From contig NZ_FPJE01000018.1 of the NCBI RefSeq assembly GCF_900119185.1, forward strand, positions 35,880 to 99,879: a stretch of 64,000 nt of DNA. The letters are read 5' to 3'. This DNA comes from Sinomicrobium oceani (lineage in GTDB: Bacteria > Bacteroidota > Bacteroidia > Flavobacteriales > Flavobacteriaceae). The position numbers and the translations under genes were made by a program. Under the pieces are notes generated by a model that was given only the letters and a program-made list of their open reading frames with translations, was not told the origin of the DNA and made no database searches. Below, piece by piece: positions 62,272-64,000 of this stretch (its first letter is position 1; each line of letters starts with the position of its first letter).

Positions 62272-63819
62272 TTAATTAAAATGTTCTTTTCCTCTGATGT
62301 TGGTGTGTACTGGTAACTGGAATAAGTCTAAAGGTTCTTCTTCCAGATCAAAGGTTTTGTTGTTCAGGGTGTTTTTGATAAACTTATACTGCAAGCAGTT
62401 CAGTTCAAGTGCCTTTTTGCAGGTTTTTATATAGTTGGACTTGGGGTGTTTTTTGGCCAGATTCAACAGTCCCATACAGCTTCGGTAAGCCTGTTCGGGA
62501 TGATCGCGACTGTCCAGGACCTTAGTGATGAGTTGTTCTACTTCAGGGCCAATGGATCGGCCCCAGCGGATAAAACGATCCGGGGTCCATGCGGCCTGGA
62601 AGTGATGATGGGCCGGGCGATGTTTACTCTTTGTGGTATATTTATAGGGGGTGTGGTCGCGCCGGTGCAGCGCAATCCTTTGGTGATCAAAATAAGCCTC
62701 CAGGTAACGGTCGGTATAGATGACCCTGAGCTGTTTTCCCGTATACTGAAAAGGGACACTATAATAATGTTTGTCTTCTTTTAAATAAATATGATGATTG
62801 TATTGCACCTTGAGTTTGCAAAAGTGTTTTAATTCATACCATGTAGTGGGCAGCGGCTTTAACTCTTTTTTCTCCACCTGGTCAAAGAGCATTTGCCGGC
62901 TAAAGGGTTTGTTTTGAAAAGACTTTTGATTGTGTTTATCCAACTGATCCCAAAGGGCTTCATTGAGTTCTTCTATAGAATAAAAGACCTGATTGCGCAA
63001 AGGGGCATAGATACGCTGATAGGCAATGCGCACAAAGTTCTCCGCTAAGGCCTTGTCTTTTGGGTGTAAAGCTCTGGCCGGTAAAATAACGGTTCCGTAA
63101 TGCGCGGCAAAATCCTGATAGGTCTGATTGATTTCAGGTTCGTATTTATGGGATTTACTCACCGCAGCACGTAAACAATCCGGGACAATGGCTGCCGGAG
63201 CACCTTTATAAAAACGAAGGGCATTTTGATTTACGGCCACCCAATCGGCTTTCTTTTGCGAGGGGACTGCTTCAATATAACACAACTGGCTACAGCCAAG
63301 AACACTGACAAAAATTTCACAAGCTTTTCGTTTACCAGTGGTCCGATCCGTGATATAAAGTTTCTGTCCTGCAAAATCCACAAAGAGCTTATCGCCAGCC
63401 TTATGCTCCATATGCATACTGACTTTGCTCTCTTTACGCCAATGATAATAATGATGGCAAAATTGGCTGTATTCATAGCCTTCTTTATGGATCTGCCGGT
63501 ATTCTTCCCAAAGCAGTTGCAGGGTTACCCCTACCTTTTTAAGCTCCTTTTCAAAATAAGGGAAAAGCTTTTCTAAAACAATGTATCGGGGATTTTGGGT
63601 TTGCTTCCTGATATTGAGTAAGTGGATGAGCTCACTGTCACTCATCCCGGAGATTCCCCTAATGGGAAGACCACTGCTTTTAAAACCCGCAATATACTGG
63701 CTGGCTGCGGTTTTACCGATGCCTACAATTTTAGCCGCCTTTCGGCCACTAAGCCCTTGCTCAAAATATAAACGTAATAGTTCGCGTACTTCTCTCATAC
63801 CTATCGGAATGTTGGCCAT
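62272..63819 (-). CDS. istA: IS21 transposase IstA
   Basis: This 515-residue DDE-type transposase has an N-terminal helix-turn-helix (about 15-55, GLSGRKAAKIVGIGKTAASQY) that should bind the repeated units at the ends. The RNase-H-like catalytic core carries Asp148 (FVDFAGQ), Asp214 (IVPDCLRAA) and Glu260 (LAENFVRIAYQ), and a C-terminal beta-barrel region follows (about 370-420). All three acidic residues are intact. The ATG at 63819 (MANIPIGMREVREL) is 43 nt inside the right-end repeat array. Confidence 0.95.
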   Translation of the reverse strand: MANIPIGMREVRELLRLYFEQGLSGRKAAKIVGIGKTAASQYIAGFKSSGLPIRGISGMSDSELIHLLNIRKQTQNPRYIVLEKLFPYFEKELKKVGVTLQLLWEEYRQIHKEGYEYSQFCHHYYHWRKESKVSMHMEHKAGDKLFVDFAGQKLYITDRTTGKRKACEIFVSVLGCSQLCYIEAVPSQKKADWVAVNQNALRFYKGAPAAIVPDCLRAAVSKSHKYEPEINQTYQDFAAHYGTVILPARALHPKDKALAENFVRIAYQRIYAPLRNQVFYSIEELNEALWDQLDKHNQKSFQNKPFSRQMLFDQVEKKELKPLPTTWYELKHFCKLKVQYNHHIYLKEDKHYYSVPFQYTGKQLRVIYTDRYLEAYFDHQRIALHRRDHTPYKYTTKSKHRPAHHHFQAAWTPDRFIRWGRSIGPEVEQLITKVLDSRDHPEQAYRSCMGLLNLAKKHPKSNYIKTCKKALELNCLQYKFIKNTLNNKTFDLEEEPLDLFQLPVHTNIRGKEHFN

Positions 63820-63861
63820 TATCCTTCGTTTTATAAGTTAATGGCTCCAAGATGAGAAAAG

Positions 63862-64000
63862 TGTCCGTTTTGCTCCGGAATGGCTGTCCGCTTTAAAACG
63901 GAATCACTGTCCGTTTTGAAACGGAACGGGTGTCCGTATTAATCCGGAATGACTGTCCGCTTTCCAGCGGAATGGGTGTCCGTTTTAAGCGGAATATGCA
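63862..64000 (-). repeat. Right end of the IS: six tandem 23-bp units
   Basis: Units start at 63862, 63885, 63908, 63931, 63954 and 63977, an exact 23-bp period (the last is 24 nt and ends the element). Each reads TGTCCG-(C/T/A)TTT-...-CGGAA, a partial palindrome with TCCG and CGGA arms. This is more copies than at the left end (two). Confidence 0.92.

Larger units (their letters stand above)
61439..64000 (-). mobile_element. IS21-family insertion sequence, complete (2562 bp)
   Basis: The element runs from TGCATATTCCGCT at the left to AGCGGAATATGCA at the right; the outer 24 nt of the two ends are inverted copies with one mismatch. It encodes istA (transposase) and istB (helper ATPase) in the usual order on the minus strand. 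The right end falls exactly on the last base of the window, so the flanking direct repeat on that side cannot be checked. Left flank is ...GGATATAAT. Both genes have full-length frames and intact catalytic motifs, so the copy is probably active. Confidence 0.93.

Noticed and set aside
1..64000. CRISPR arrays, rRNA and tRNA genes
   Set aside because: No regular spacer-repeat array and no rRNA- or tRNA-like segments were recognised on reading; the only regular array is the 23-bp IS end.

Overview
The window comes from a member of the Bacteroidota, most likely the family Flavobacteriaceae. The signs are two SusC/SusD outer-membrane uptake pairs, a hybrid two-component sensor with a Reg_prop propeller, an ECF sigma/FecR pair, several DUF4369/TlpA thioredoxins, a single-membrane-subunit succinate dehydrogenase, and promoters of the Bacteroidota type (TTG about 19-25 nt upstream of TAnnTTTG). 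Shine-Dalgarno sequences are essentially absent. No rRNA, tRNA or CRISPR array was seen.

Layout. 1-3.0 kb: the tail of an unidentified gene, two small membrane proteins and a TlpA-type lipid-free thioredoxin. 3.2-18.0 kb: a polysaccharide utilisation locus on the minus strand. It runs from the hybrid sensor/regulator (17970) through SusC, SusD, a SusE-like lipoprotein, a DUF4832 lipoprotein and an alginate-lyase-fold lipoprotein to a GH105 unsaturated uronyl hydrolase. Together these predict sensing, surface capture, lyase cleavage and periplasmic trimming of a uronic-acid glycan. 18.2-29.7 kb: an ECF sigma factor divergent from FecR, a SusC with an STN signalling domain, a SusD broken by a frameshift, two TlpA-type thioredoxins and a DsbD-like electron transporter. 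This looks like a redox-linked uptake locus. 29.7-34.3 kb: a dienelactone hydrolase, then a minus-strand operon with a twice-frameshifted outer-membrane protein, a BCCT transporter and a tandem Usp protein.

34.6-48 kb: housekeeping and stress genes. These are an M1 aminopeptidase, a GNAT-nitrilase fusion, an S41 peptidase, an AI-2E-family permease, a YtxH/holin-like/small-protein trio, an APC permease, NhaA with a structured leader, a Cys-rich SH3 protein and a stand-alone HsdR-N nuclease-like protein. 48-52.2 kb: sdhCAB plus an SDR dehydrogenase. 52.5-57.7 kb: a small alpha/beta hydrolase, a rhodanese and a molybdate operon (a molybdopterin-fold protein, ModA, a double-Mop protein, ModB, ModC). 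57.9-61.1 kb: a fused gluconokinase/6-phosphogluconate dehydrogenase overlapping a GntP gluconate permease, together a two-gene route from external gluconate to ribulose 5-phosphate.

61.4-64.0 kb: a complete IS21-family element (istB, istA) whose ends carry 23-bp binding-site repeats, two at the left and six at the right; its right end coincides with the window end. The best candidates for unusual biology are the SusCD-TlpA-TlpA-DsbD locus, the uronan PUL, the gluconate fusion, the leader of nhaA, the cluster of palindromes upstream of the molybdate genes, and two genes whose breaks can each be explained by a 4-bp tandem duplication.
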